Below are positions 48,389 through 60,454 of a stretch of 64,000 bases of DNA, one piece after another. Source of the DNA: Dichotomocladium elegans (Eukaryota > Mucoromycota > Mucoromycetes > Mucorales > Lichtheimiaceae); the NCBI GenBank assembly GCA_025716815.1, contig JAIXMN010000024.1:124001-188000 (forward strand). Reading direction: 5' to 3'. The translations under genes were made by a program, and so were the position numbers. Position 1 is the first letter of the stretch. Every line of letters begins with the position of its first letter. The notes beneath the pieces are model-generated. The model was not told the origin of the DNA and ran no database searches. It was given only the letters and a program-made list of their open reading frames with translations.

Positions 48389-49070
48389 TTAAAAGCTCTC
48401 GAGGGTCATCTGCTTGGCAACGTCGGTGTTTTCAACCATGATCATGAACTCCTCAAAACTGATCTTGCCGTCCATGTCCTTATCTGCCTCCATGATGGTC
48501 TTGTCGACGATCTGTTGGAGTTGGTTATCCTTGAGGTTATTGCCGACCATCATCTTGAGCACCAAAAACAGCTCGCCGTTAGATATGTAGCCATCACGAT
48601 CCATGTCGTAGACCTTGAAGGCAACTAGTGGGAGTTGGGTGGGAAGGAGAGAAAGGGAAGGAGAAGGGATAAAAAAATAATCCCCAGTCAACACAAATGC
48701 TGTGTGTTTTGTTTCTCGTTGATATAGGCTTACACTTCAGCTTTTCTGTCTTGTTCCCTCGTGCACTAAACGCACTCAATCCCTTGATGAACTCGTGGAA
48801 ATCCACATCGCCTCCACCGTCTTCGTCAAAGATAGCAATCATGCGTGACGCCAGTGGGTTGTTGGCGATTTGGGGGATAGACAGGAATTCTTCCTTGTCG
48901 ATGGATCCAGAGTTATCCTTGTCGAGTTTCATAAACCGCTTGTAAAGACGCTGGATTTCCTCGGCGGAAACTATGCCCACGGGGTTATTTCAGGTTTTAT
49001 TAGGGCCCTTTATTCACATACAGTTCGACGTGTTAACCATGTCCTCGAGATGAGATCCTGCCTGGCCCAT
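48389..49070 (-). CDS. Calcineurin regulatory subunit B
   Basis: Ca2+-binding subunit of the Ser/Thr phosphatase calcineurin, which controls stress responses and morphology in fungi. Three exons: 49022-49070, 48734-48970 and 48389-48624, encoding 173 residues. The N-terminal MGQAGS carries a myristoylation-type glycine. Four EF-hands follow: [42 protein letters not shown] and [14 protein letters not shown], all with intact calcium-liganding positions. The C-terminus is [10 protein letters not shown]. Length and order are those of fungal CnaB/Cnb1. Exon 1 encodes only the first 16 residues. Confidence 0.97.
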
Positions 49071-49309
49071 GGCGATGCTATCAAGAATTGGAGAAAGCGA
49101 GAAAAAAAAATATGCAATCCTTATTTCACCCGCCGCTTTTTTATCGAGGGAAATTGGACCGCATGACGTCGGCTTTCGACAACACCCCTTCCTCTCTCTC
49201 ACTCTCTCTCTGTCTCCCTCCCTTCTCCTGCCATACTTTCTCAGTTTAATAAAAAAAACAACAGATACCCCTTTACTTTTCTCACGTAATCTACCTCTAC
49301 GTCGCATTG

Positions 49310-51950
49310 TTGCTGTTACAAAAAAAGGCGACTGTATCGACTTGACCGTCTGCGCACATGCGATGTGCTAGCCCCCCCCACCACCACCACCTGGTAATAC
49401 TGTTGCTGGGGTTGCACTGCGTAGTCCGGGGTCGCACGAGCTGGTGATTTTCGATGAAGTTTTTGGGCGGCGAGCTGTGTGCGTTTATGTATGTGTGTGC
49501 GTGTGCGTGCGTGTGTGTGTGTGTGTGTGCGTAGGCGCAAATCGGCGCGGTGGCGGTGTTCGAGTGATCAAATACCAAAAAAGGTAGAAATGCACATCGG
49601 AGCAATAAAACGCGAACGTCTCACCATGCCTTTCACACACGCCCTTTACACCCTCCCAAAAAAGCCGGGGAAAAAGGAAGAACAAGCCAGAGGGCCGTAG
49701 ATCATAGGGGCCAGTCATAAAACCACTTTCCCCCCGTTAGAAGATGACTGATATCTTCTTTCTTTGTCTCAAGCGCTCCTCTCTCTCTTTTTCCGTTCTA
49801 CACCCTGATGGAGTCATCCTTTCTATATGAAACAAATGTAACGTTCTTTTCACTATCCGCCGATACAAAAAGAGTTTGAGCCGACCTATTGAAGTCATTG
49901 TCAAAGTTGGCCTGTATACGACTTATCTTTGCATGCTACGTAAAGCAATGCATCTTCGTCACATAAGCTAAAATTCCAAAGCTTTTATGAGGCATTTTGA
50001 GCTTGCAAAGTAAATCCATCCAGCCACACATTACCCACCCAATAACGATGCCACGTTCACATAAAGTATTTAATTCGACGCGTATTCATTGTCTTAACCA
50101 AGTACGCGAGCTGTATGGGATACAGATCGCAATGCTATAGCAATTATCTCTGCACAATCCATCATGTACCCAGTTGCAGAAGCATCCTTCGTTGGTGTGG
50201 TTGTTCGTAACCATAATAAACAATGAATTACATTCCGGGAATAGATACATTTTCTCCCTTGTTCACTCGATCCTGGTTTCAATCCATATCATACTGAAAG
50301 CAGTCGTGTTCCATATCAAGGTGCCACGATCCGGTTTTTTTACTGGAAAGGAGAGAGCAAATGTAAATTAAGGAGTCGAACACATTGCCAGGAAATCCAG
50401 TCATTGGTTGAGCCCGTTAAGTACTTTGGTTATATCTCTCAGACTACGTTCCTATGACATGACTGGTACGATCTTCAGGAAACAAAGTACAGTATGATAC
50501 TGAGCTTTATTTCCTCTAGTGTAACTACAGACATATATATTTAAGCTGTCTATACTCTCTTTTCTGGAATCGGCCCGGAATTTCTCTTGACGACCCTCCA
50601 GAAGGTGCACATAGAACCGGGAGCTGATGCCCGAACCCTCCCCAACCCCCAAATTCAGATAGCCTATCCACAATTCCTCTAAACGATCAAGAAATCCCCC
50701 ACAAGAAGCTACCATGTATTAGGGGAAATGCTTAACAATTCAGAGAACTCATGCTGCTACAATATATGGAAGCAGATACATAGGACAGTAGCATTTTTTT
50801 TGGTTACACCGGCCTATGTAAACTGTGCTCAGTAACACAACGAAACTTTACACCATTGTCCTCTCCTCGAAAGAAAGGGAATGTCCAATAGTAGTAGCAT
50901 ACTATACTCGGGTATATTTCTGTCATGGGAATCAGTTCCATTGAGATACAGTAGTATGTGCCTCCCCATCCTATTAGGAAGACGCTTTGTTCCGTTTAAT
51001 GCTTCTATCACCAAAAATATTAGCAGATTTGCGAGTGTTTATGTTTTCTTCGTCTCGAGGGGTTGCGGCAGATTTCTCATGCCATCAATTGATTGAGCGA
51101 GTGTCCTGGCACGAACGATCGTGATCATGTACTGTGTTGTTGGCAGTTTGTGGGTAAAATGATGACAGCAAGGATGACCTTTCTCAGGCCAGACCAGACC
51201 CGCGCCTGTTGCACACCACCATGACATCCGGCACGCTACAACCAATATATCGAGATGTTAAAAAAATACCGAAGATCCAACCTTTTCCCCATTGCGTACA
51301 AATTCGAATGGTCATTTCTTTCTGGACGCACGCAACGACATTTTGCCCCCCTTCCTCAGGTATACACGCACTGGCCTGATATCATAAGAGCTACGTATGA
51401 AACGCTGTGTTTGGCAGTTGCCGTGATCTTCCGTCATACGCCCAATCACATGGGGGCTGGAGGCGATGTCAAAGCCAGGAACCACAAACAAACATCCTAC
51501 ATACCCTCCCCCCACTGGTACCAATCCCCCACCCTTCCACATACCACTATCACTATTGATAAATACCTACACTATTTTTTATCCGCAATTGACGGCAGTA
51601 TGTGCAGGTTATTCTACATGTACAGTAGTAGTGGTGATATTAGCAGAAGGCTTCGCAGTGCTCATGAAGTGTGATGATGTAATAATGCACATGGTTGGTT
51701 GTGTACTAATTTAGTAGTCTAGTAACTTGTCTTGTAGTAATGTGGACAACCACCCCACACTCTTCTCTCTGCGCAATAAGGTTCTGATGGGCGAGCTACT
51801 TTATCAGGAGGTGGGGGAAATGTTAAACGCTCCAATGAACGACTGCAAAAACTTTCTCACGATACCTTTTAAGTTGCCTTTTCCTTTCCGTCTTTGCGAG
51901 CGGCCATCCAGGAAGGGCATCCCTTTTTCTTTCTCTCTTTTCATCCGTAT
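49310..51950. other. Intergenic, no gene supported
   Basis: Contains a TG/CG dinucleotide tract (49,492-49,532) that creates His/Thr-rich and Val/Cys-rich artefact frames on both strands. The rest (to about 51,950) has only short anonymous frames. Confidence 0.5.
49492..49532. repeat. TG/CG dinucleotide repeat
   Basis: Interrupted gtgtgcgtgtg array of about 40 bases, lying upstream of the calcineurin B gene. Confidence 0.9.
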
Positions 51951-51954
51951 AGTC

Positions 51955-53515
51955 ATGTCGGACTCCACCTGTGAGTGACATAACCTAAACAGAATCTCTT
52001 CTTTTAATACTCATATCATTCTTCTTTGAAGCACATCCTCCGGCAACTGCATGTGCAGTCTCTGGATTGGTAGCTGGTAAAAAAAAAAGCGTGCCTGATC
52101 GCAGGTTTATCTTTTATTATCGCCTCAGTCTCACCTTAAGTATCTAATAAATATAGGCTTAGCCGGCCTTGCTACTGGGCATCCTTTTGGTATGTAAAGA
52201 ACATCAGTCGGGTTCTTCTGAAAAGAAATGAGGTTGGGCTAACTCTTCAACTGCTGTTAGATACACGTAAGGAATCAGTTACATATCGCACGCACGCACG
52301 AATACATGTATATTTTATATACATCCGCATCCACATAGTCCAAGTTTGCTTATCCACTGTTTTACATTTTCATGCAGTCAAAGTCCGTTTGCAAACCCCG
52401 GCTGGAGAGTACCGTGGCTTCCTAGATTGTCTACGTGTTACGCTCCGACAAGAAAAGGTGAGGACACACATAAAAAACACGAAGGAAAAATGCTAACGAC
52501 TCCTGATTTTGTGTGTCTTTGTATGTTGAAATACAGGTGTATGGATTATACAAGGGAATGGTAAATCTGGGTGGGTGGGGAAAGTCGTGTGAATCTTTAA
52601 CTAAGTATAATAAAAATAGGCATCGCCTGCGGTAAGGAATGTTAGAACAAGTCAAATGAGAATGAATCGACCGTTGATTTTTTTTTTTTTTTGCTTTTCT
52701 CTATCTCTGTTCGCTCTCCGAAACCATTAGGCTGGCGTTGCTTTTATCAATGCTATTGTTTTCGGTACCTACAATAGAATATTGAAGTTCCAGCAGGACA
52801 ACACGAGCCTGAAGGCGATCATGATCGCCGGCATGGGAGCTGGTGTAGTTTCCAGGTATTTACATAGACCACTCCATTCTATAAAGACACAATCCTCGCA
52901 ACGAAACACACAAGTAATATCCAGCCCTTGGATAGTTTCATTACATGCCCTATGGAACTCGTCAAGGTCCAACTGCAGAATGAGACTGTCGGCCACACTG
53001 GACCGATTGATTGTTTACGGCGCATCTATGCCACAGGTGGCATAAGAGCGTGCTTCACGGGTTTGGTACCCACCGCAATTCGGGAATTGAGTTTCGGGCC
53101 TTACTTCGTTACGTATGCGGTTACCAGCGGCTTTGGGTCAATCTTGGGAGGCGGATTGGCGGGCATAGCAGCATGGTGCTCAACCTATCCTGCAGGTATA
53201 GAATCACCCCAGTGCTTGCGACATCGGATAACTCATTCATTTGGTGCGTGCTCTCTTTAACCAACAGATGTTATCAAGACGCGGATACAAGCAGAACCAA
53301 ATAAATATAAGGGAATGATAGATTGTTTTCGGATCTGTTATCAGACCGAGGGCTATCGTGTCTTCTTTCGTGGACTTACACCTACCCTACTGCGTGCCTT
53401 CCCCTCCAATGCCGCAACGTTTTTCGCATATACATGGACGATGCGTCTGCTCGTCCATGATCAAGAGAAAGAACGTATATCTGTATTTGAAGAAAAGAAT
53501 GTAGCTGCGATATAA
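51955..53515 (+). CDS. Mitochondrial carrier (SLC25 family)
   Basis: Inner-membrane metabolite carrier with three repeated two-helix modules. Ten exons: 51955-51970, 52032-52076, 52157-52189, 52261-52266, 52378-52457, 52537-52560, 52620-52631, 52731-52855, 52936-53195 and 53268-53515, encoding 282 residues. Signature motifs: GHPFDTLKVRLQ (repeat 1), CPMELVKVQLQ (repeat 2) and TYPADVIKTRIQ (repeat 3). Each is followed by a YRGFLDC, GPIDCLR or YKGMIDC helper motif. The pattern is closest to the carnitine/basic amino acid branch (SLC25A29/A45/A48, Crc1-like); substrate is uncertain. Two micro-exons, of 6 bases (ATACAC) and 12 bases (GCATCGCCTGCG), supply residues of PFDT and KGMASPA that are otherwise missing. 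Without them the motifs break. Confidence 0.9.
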
Positions 53516-53932
53516 GGTCCAACAGAAACAAGTAGCTTTGTCTTACCTCGATCATCCGCCCTCCCCGCACCTCCCAGTTCACGGATATGACTCCCTACAA
53601 AAGAGACGACGTCTGTCAGTCTTACCCTCCTGCACAGTTTATCATTAAAGCGCACAATCTTGCACATCCCAGCAGTGACACTAAGTAATTTAGACTCTGT
53701 CCATTTGAAGATACAGTATTATTTTATTTGCAGCAATTTTCTGGCAGCTTTACCGTATTGCTAATTGGATGGCTATGCATAATTGGTACATGCATCTCCC
53801 AGATACAAATGTGGGATATGTGCGCATGACACATTGCTCTTTCTACCCCTTTCCCATTCAACTTGACGGAAATATAAATATCAAGACACTTTGGTTAAAT
53901 CAAACGAAATCCAACCGATATCAAAAACATCG

Positions 53933-54202
53933 ATGCCATACGGCTTACATTCGACGACGCTTATCACTTTCTATGCCGTTATATTTTGTTTCCTAACTCT
54001 GGTCCAGGCCGCTCAGAACCTCCAGTGTCCGATTCCCGGCGGCAAGTCTAAGGCTGCAGTCCCAGGAAGCTATTGCACCAGCTACTACTCTTGTAACGGA
54101 AACACACCACAAAGCCCCGTTGGCTGTCCAGGCGGCTCCCAGTTTGATAACGAGAAACAAAAATGCGATGTAGTCCCAAATTTCCAGTGCAGTTCTACAT
54201 AA
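53933..54202 (+). CDS. Small secreted cysteine-rich chitin-binding-type peptide
   Basis: Single exon, 89 residues, from MPYGLHSTTLITFY. A hydrophobic signal peptide ends near LVQA. The mature part has six cysteines in the order C-x10-15-C-x5-C-x9-10-C-x12-C-x9-C, with aromatic residues around CTSYYSCNG and GGSQFDNEKQKCD. This matches the CBM14/peritrophin-A chitin-binding fold by spacing. It probably acts outside the cell at the wall. An upstream in-frame ATG at 53891 would bury the signal peptide. It is followed on the same strand by NDUFA13, 282 bases away. Confidence 0.7.
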   Translation: MPYGLHSTTLITFYAVIFCFLTLVQAAQNLQCPIPGGKSKAAVPGSYCTSYYSCNGNTPQSPVGCPGGSQFDNEKQKCDVVPNFQCSST

Positions 54203-54484
54203 TAAAAAGATCCAGGCTTAAAAAAGTACTTGCTCATCCCGTTGTTCTGTATCAGTGAATCAAAAGGAGAAAAAAAAGGGTAGTGCTCTTGAAAAGGTGG
54301 CGTTTAATTATGGGCTGCTGTACATTAAATGGGTGGGTTTTTGGTGGCGGAACGTGTGGGTCGACTGGGCGGTAGAGATAGATACGTCACAATTTTTTGA
54401 GGGCCAGCCTGAGTAAACAATTTTGCTTGTTCAAAGAAGGGCGTCGCACCTAGCAATCTCCACTCCCCACTCTTCATTAACATC

Positions 54485-54985
54485 ATGTCCGCGCGCGGCA
54501 CACAAGATTTGCCCCCTGCTGGAGGTTACGGCCAAGTGCGGTACCGTCGTTATCTTCCCAATCGCGGTCCCTCCGGTCTCGTCATTATGGCCGGCATCAC
54601 CGCCTTCTGCGCGTTCGGTTTTTACCGAGTGGGTCAAGGCAACCTCGAGAGAAGGTGAGACCAAACGGAACTACTCAAAGAGAGAGGAACTGCTTTACAG
54701 TATACGATCGGCCGTTTCTCCATTATTACGGACGTCATGATGTTTACTTTTTTTCCTTTTACTTATAGAGAGCTCAAGCGCGAAAACTTGTGGTCTCGCA
54801 TTCACCTCATTCCCTTGTTGACGGCTGAGAGCGACCGCGACATGTACCGCCGCACTCTGGCTGCCAAGAACCGTGAAGCCGAGATCATGAAGGATGTCAA
54901 GGACTGGAAGGCTGGCGAGTCGGTTTACAACAACACCAAATTCTTTACGCCACCCTCCTACGTTATTGTTCCCGAAGACAATTAG
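54485..54985 (+). CDS. NDUFA13/GRIM-19 subunit of respiratory complex I
   Basis: Accessory subunit of mitochondrial NADH:ubiquinone oxidoreductase. Two exons: 54485-54654 and 54769-54985, encoding 128 residues. The N-terminus has QDLPPAGGYGQVRYRR, the family hallmark, followed by one membrane helix (SGLVIMAGITAFCAFGFYRVG). After the intron come RENLWSRIHLIPLLTAESDR and a charged C-terminal part. Length is normal. Presence of the subunit implies the organism has complex I. Confidence 0.95.
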
Positions 54986-56488
54986 AGACACTTAGAATAT
55001 CGCGCGACCTCCCGGAATGACTTAAACATTCACATTCACATTCATTCCCTCACACCCACACACCCACACACACACACACAATTTCTTCTCTGCATCTGTA
55101 AGGAGGGAGGGAAATTGAAAAAGAAGAATAATGAACAGCGCCTACACGGACACGCACACGCACCATCGTATCCTATCTATTGGGTTTTCTTTTTTTTTCT
55201 TCCGCTCGATCGCCCTCTTTCTCATGAAAAAAAAACGACTCCACCTCGGAATGCATATTTATAGTCATGTCCGGCGTTGAGGGTGATAATGGATTGGTAT
55301 GAACGAGAAGAAAATGTGTTTTTTAAGCCCGAGAGACGGGGTTCCCTTTAGTGAATTGTCGAACCTCAATCGTGGTGAAGCGACTGTAAAATATCCTGAG
55401 CGGCTAGAATGATTCGTGCCTATTTGGCTATAGTATCTGCGTGGGTGAATGGATACGTATGATGCCTAATCTGCGACTGCCCACCACCGCTGTGATACTA
55501 TAGCAGTTGAAAGAACCACACACCGTTAATATGCATGATTGAGGAGAGCTGATACGTAGGTGGCGTAGTTGATGGAGCAAGTGGATTCCTTAAATGCCCT
55601 TGTTTTTACCACTGGATATCTGCGTGCGTAGTATGCCTTGCAAGAGAAAATACCGAAATTCAGAGAGGATGGAGCGTGGAACACTGATACCAGTGTGAAA
55701 TACTGCATGTACTCTGTTTATTGTTTTCAAACATGGAAGACGAAAAGGGAACAGTTCGAGCGATATATATATGTATATATACCTAGGAATGGGTGAGTTT
55801 TAGCTGAGAAGGGGACTACAGTACCTCGATTGCCAAGAGACAGGCCAAAACTTCCAACGCCAATTCTTGTTTCTCGAAAACCTCGATCGATGTGGGATGC
55901 GCGTTCAAGCAGATCAAGACAACCGCAACTTCCAATAGTTGACTCCGCTCAGAATGGCAGCAACAACCATTTGTTCGAGTTGTAATAGTATTTTCGATAG
56001 GCTAGCAAATTTCAATCCATGAATTTGTGATTCCTAAGTGGCATGCCATTTTTATGCTTAGGACTGTGAGAACGCCGATCACCATTGTTGTCCCTCCACG
56101 CGGGGCAACGTGGTTTTCTAAGACCATCCAACCGAGATCGACTTTGATTGGCTAATGGTATCTTGAAAATTTTGAATGGGCGCTGAGCACGCGGGCGGAA
56201 TATTAAAGTGAGGCGAACATCATGCTTTGGGATTCCTCCTTCTTTCTTCATCCACTCCTTCGAAACGTGGTCAGCTCGTCTACTTCTTGCTCTCGTAAAT
56301 CTCCAGGGTGCAGTTACTAGATACTAACGCTACGCATACTTCAGGCGACTGGACTAGCAACTTTGATCCTTCAAACACATCATTGTTCCGCCGACGATAG
56401 CTTTGCGATAAAAGGAACAACAGAAGCAGCAGCGGAGCAGTAGCAGTGGAAATTCCTCCTATCGATATCCTTTATTACTTTTCATACC
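54986..56488. other. Intergenic with a CA microsatellite
   Basis: A CA repeat lies at 55,051-55,080, just after the NDUFA13 gene. The minus-strand frame at 56,012-56,251 (79 codons, Arg/Pro-rich) has no supporting feature. The right end is the presumed promoter of the COP1 gene. Confidence 0.5.
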
Positions 56489-59091
56489 ATGTATAACTAT
56501 TGGCGCTATATATCAAAACCGATCGCAACGTTGTTTGGTCGACCAGAAAACGTCACCACCGCTCCCGCTAGGGGTGCTACAAGCGCCAGCGTTAGTGGTC
56601 TTGAGAGACCGGAACCCTCCAACCACGCTCTAACCATGCATGCGTCATCCTCACACACCAAAAAATATGAAATCAAAGAAGACGAAGATGCGGTTCTAGA
56701 AAGCATGCGATGGTATGAATAACAGAAAACATACGAGCACACACTGATTTTCATACTTTTTTGTGGCACCATAAATTTCACACTCCACACTGTCTCTGGA
56801 TAGTCCAATATGCCTGGACATTTTTACAAACGCAGCCACTGCAGCATGCGGTCACAGCTTTTGGTAGAGTAACCCACATGCTTGATCTGTAAAGCACACG
56901 GGGAAACCGGCTCTCATATAACAAAAAAAACAGCAACGAATGTATTATAAAACATATGTCTCGAGGGGTTGATTGTCCAATATGCCGTTCGCCGCTAAAT
57001 CCAGGGCATTTAATCCCAAACTTCCAGCGCAAGTATCAATTTCTTTTCTTCTTCCCTTCCGTGCTTTTTGTAATGTTTATTTCTAGTGAACAATATTATT
57101 GAGCATTATCAGAAAAACAAGGACGGCAATCGACGACGGATTCGACTATCAGAAGTAGGCGCCCATGACAAGCATATTCGGACCATCGATGATTTGATAA
57201 AGGAAATTTCATATGATGGTAACGACATTCAGTAGCTTAATAACGTCAGAGCATATTCTTATTCTTCTGTCAAGATATCTTCAATATTGTCATGCCTGCA
57301 CTGGAGGAGAGAAGAAGGGAAGAGGAGCAAAAGGAAGTCGAAGACATGGTGTTTAAAGCATTCCTCAACCAAATGAAGAGCGACCAAGATAAGGCAAGCA
57401 TCGGAACATGTATTATAGATGACAGGCAATTAAATCAAACAAGTCTGACATGTCATATGCAGCAAATTGCTCGTATCAAGGAACAAATTGAAGTCATCCA
57501 AAAAGATTTGGCGGACACGAATGCGAGGTTACGCGGGTACAAGAGGTCTAGTAACAGCGAAGCAGCATCCGCTGCTCAAGGTAATCAAATAAACGCGGTT
57601 GAGAGCGCTTACAACAGGAGAAAGCGCAAATTCCAGGCAAGTGGGCTTTCTGAAAAAAGGATCCTAAATCTAAATATTCTTTACATTTCAGGAGATCCTT
57701 GACGCCGAACCATTGGAGGATGACCAACAAGCAGGCACCGAAATCCAACAAAAGCGTCGACAAATTTATAAACGATTCCAAGAGCTCCAGGAATCTTACA
57801 TCAACTCATCTTGCACAGGTTCAAGGAACCTTTTGGCGGACAACATATACCAGGCTGTCAAATATAGCTCCTTCCGTGCTTTAGGTACCATCAGCCGAGC
57901 TGATTCTGCTGCGAGCACGTCAATCATCTCATCGATTGAATTTGATTGCGACAATAAGTACTTTGCTGTTGCCAGTGTCTCGAAAGGAATCCAAGTATTC
58001 GACTACGACACTGTTGCTGAAACATTCGATACAGACGAGGATTGCGTTGAGAATAACAGCAGTTACCTGAATAGACAACCCGGGTTCATTGGTGACGAAC
58101 GTCTCCCACGCCCCGTCCATCCCCACTGGACCATCATGACAAATCACAAACTTAGCTGTCTTGTATGGAATACATACTTTAAATCTCACCTACTCAGTTC
58201 GGACTACAACGGTGTTATCAGTCTTTGGGATATTAACGAATTAAATTGGCTTAATACGTTTTCCGAACATGCGAGTCGAGTATGGAGTGTCGATGTCTCA
58301 GCAGCAAATCCGACTCTTGCCGCATCAGCGAGTGATGATGGCACAGTCAAGATCTGGTCCACGTCAACGTCCAAGTCCACGATGACCCTCCGTGTTGGTG
58401 TGAACGTATGCTCTGCAAAGTTTGCTCCATCCGTTGCCAATTACGTTGCGGTTGGTGCTGCGGGTGAGCTGGGGAACAGCGAGGTGGAATCCATGTAACC
58501 GATTTCTCCCAATTAACTATTAAGCATATGCAACAGACCACTTAGTATCGTATTATGACCTTCGTTATCCCAACAATCCAGTCCGGACCTTTCCAGGTCA
58601 CAAACGATCCGTCTCGTATGTTCGCTGGTTAAACGACACCGAAATCATTTCAGCGTATGTGACGACCCCATGTGTGTATAAAGCTAAACGGGACTAACAT
58701 ATAAACGATGTAGTTCCACAGACAGCACCCTCCGTCGCTGGGACATTTCTTCATCTGATTCTACCACCATCTACATCGGGCACAAAAACGAAAAAAACTT
58801 CGTAGGGCTATCTGTGAGCAGTAACTGGATCTCGTGCGGTAGCGAAGACAATTCCGTCTATGCGTATCACAGAGACCTCCGGTCCCCAATTGCTAACTAT
58901 AGATTTGCAAATGATAGCCAGGTAAGCAGCCTCATGATAAGGTCTCATCAGAGAGGTCTACTCACTGAAATGAAATTTAGAACTCGAATAACAACGCATT
59001 TTCTACCTCTTCATGTTGGAAAGGGGATTCTAACATCCTCTTAGCGGCCAATAGCAAGGGCGTCATCAGAGCCCTCCAGCTTGATGATTAG
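56489..59091 (+). CDS. COP1-type E3 ubiquitin ligase (RING, coiled coil, WD40)
   Basis: Targets transcription factors for ubiquitination in plants and animals. Nine exons: 56489-56712, 56804-56863, 56934-57028, 57087-57218, 57275-57636, 57692-58463, 58537-58654, 58714-58921 and 58981-59091, encoding 693 residues. The RING finger is built across exons 1-3: MRCPICLDIFTNAATAACGH, SFCNEC and DCPICRSPLN, ending in GHLIPNFQ as in known COP1 proteins. A coiled coil follows (exon 5), then WD40 repeats with DDGTVKIWS, YYDLRYPNNPVRTFPGHK, STDSTLRRWD and the COP1-like end NFVGLSVSSNWISCGSEDN. Introns 3 and 5 both start with GCAAGT. Length is close to plant and animal COP1. Its substrates in a fungus are unknown. 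Confidence 0.93.
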
Positions 59092-59316
59092 CTTATGCAT
59101 ACGGTACATCCCCCAAAATAAAAGCTGATCCAATTCCGGATTACGATAAAACCAATATGATCGAATATGCCATCACAGGAAAATGCTTTGCAAGCTCTGA
59201 AATATGTAGAAATCCCTAAATGCACAATAGTGAACCTTCATATCTAATATTATGCTGTCCTCTTCCTTTAAACTCCTAAACATTTCGACGTTTTTATCAC
59301 TTGCTGCTGTATTATT

Positions 59317-59568
59317 TTATCCATCCTTTTTTAACTTTGACAGATCCTGGGTTACATATTGAACAAGCTGGTGACATTTCTCGCGCAAAGGGCCTTTGCT
59401 GGTAACAACAGGTTTTAATGGAGTGTCTCTTGAGTATGGCCGATTTCCTAGACTTTTTCTTTCGTCTCTTTTTTTTCGAGGAGAAGTACGATATACTGGA
59501 TGATCAGCTATCATAATGAACACCACTTCTTTCTTGGCAGAACCCACGCTTGTTAACCACTTAATGAG
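59317..59568 (-). CDS. 3' exon of an uncharacterised small basic protein
   Basis: After the acceptor ...tttttag a 252-base open segment encodes LIKWLTSVGSAKKEVVFIMI and then a Lys/Arg/Pro-rich part (YRTSPRKKRDERKSLG) ending LSKLKKDG. The clean acceptor and regular composition suggest a real exon. The upstream exon was not fixed; a candidate lies around 59,720-59,812 (MLSLYLKEYVMAIKQRNNVP). I recognise no family. It is convergent with COP1, with 225 bases between the stops. Confidence 0.4.
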   Translation of the reverse strand, partial: LIKWLTSVGSAKKEVVFIMIADHPVYRTSPRKKRDERKSLGNRPYSRDTPLKPVVTSKGPLREKCHQLVQYVTQDLSKLKKDG

Positions 59569-59887
59569 CTAAAAACAAAAGACCAGACACAAAACTACAT
59601 CACAAAAAGCCACTCTTTTTTTCCAGTGCTGGTAGGAGGGAAAGGAGCAAGCCCAGGTCCAAGCGCCACAGACACACACACACACTCAAGCTTGTCGACT
59701 TGTGCCAGCTTGTGCTCCTGCCCGGTATATATACATGTATCGACTTGGGCACGTTGTTTCTCTGCTTTATTGCCATGACATACTCCTTCAGATACAGTGA
59801 AAGCATCCAAGAAGACTCATCCAAGATGCGACCAAAATGTCCGAGCCACCAAAGCCAGTTTCTTTATTGGGAAAGAGCATGACTTTA

Positions 59888-60328
59888 TCACTCGACGACA
59901 TCCTCTTTGTGGTCTTGGTGATGATGATGATGGTGATGATGGCCATGAAGTTTTCTTGCGCGCCTTGCCGTCCGCTTCGCGCCTTGAATGTTGTTAACCA
60001 ACTTGTCACTCCAGTTAAAGCATTCCTGGCAACCGACTTCCTTGTGTGCTATACAACCCGGTTTCCCGTTTGACAGCTTGGTCCACATATGTGCGACAGA
60101 GAAGGGCTCGCGGTCATCGCCTTTCCACTTTGTGTTTAGCACCTCCTCATCTACTTTGTCATGCAGAACGTCTTCAACCATCATGTTGTTTGCACCACGG
60201 TTATCGGTTGGGCATTTCTCGCACACCTCAAGGCCATGACGGGTGCAGAAGGAAAAACCGTTGAGTGTGACCGTATACGCGTCTAGAGTATTGTTGGTGT
60301 CATCTACTTCAGCAAATTGGGAATCCAT
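59888..60328 (-). CDS. Cys/His-containing small protein with poly-His tail
   Basis: Single exon, 146 residues including a His-rich C-terminus. Start at MDSQFAEVDDTNN; an ATG 42 codons upstream is in frame but less likely. A zinc-binding-like segment FCTRHGLEVCEKCPTDNRGA resembles short C-x-x-H/C-x-x-C modules found in fungal proteins of unknown function. A second pair lies in CIAHKEVGCQECF. Near the end are an Arg/Lys stretch and eight consecutive histidines (HGHHHHHHHHQDH), suggestive of metal binding. No recognised family and no operon-like context. Confidence 0.65.
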   Translation of the reverse strand: MDSQFAEVDDTNNTLDAYTVTLNGFSFCTRHGLEVCEKCPTDNRGANNMMVEDVLHDKVDEEVLNTKWKGDDREPFSVAHMWTKLSNGKPGCIAHKEVGCQECFNWSDKLVNNIQGAKRTARRARKLHGHHHHHHHHQDHKEDVVE

Positions 60329-60454
60329 GCGGGTTTGAAAGAAGGTTAAGTTCCTCCCTCGCACCCCACCCCCTATTTTATAATATGCATCCTCGATAGA
60401 AATTAATGCCGCGGGAATAGTCTGTTTATCCGTTTGTTTATTTTTTTCCCCCAA

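Noticed and set aside
49297..49718. His/Thr-rich and Val/Cys-rich frames
   Set aside because: Produced by the TG/CA dinucleotide repeat.
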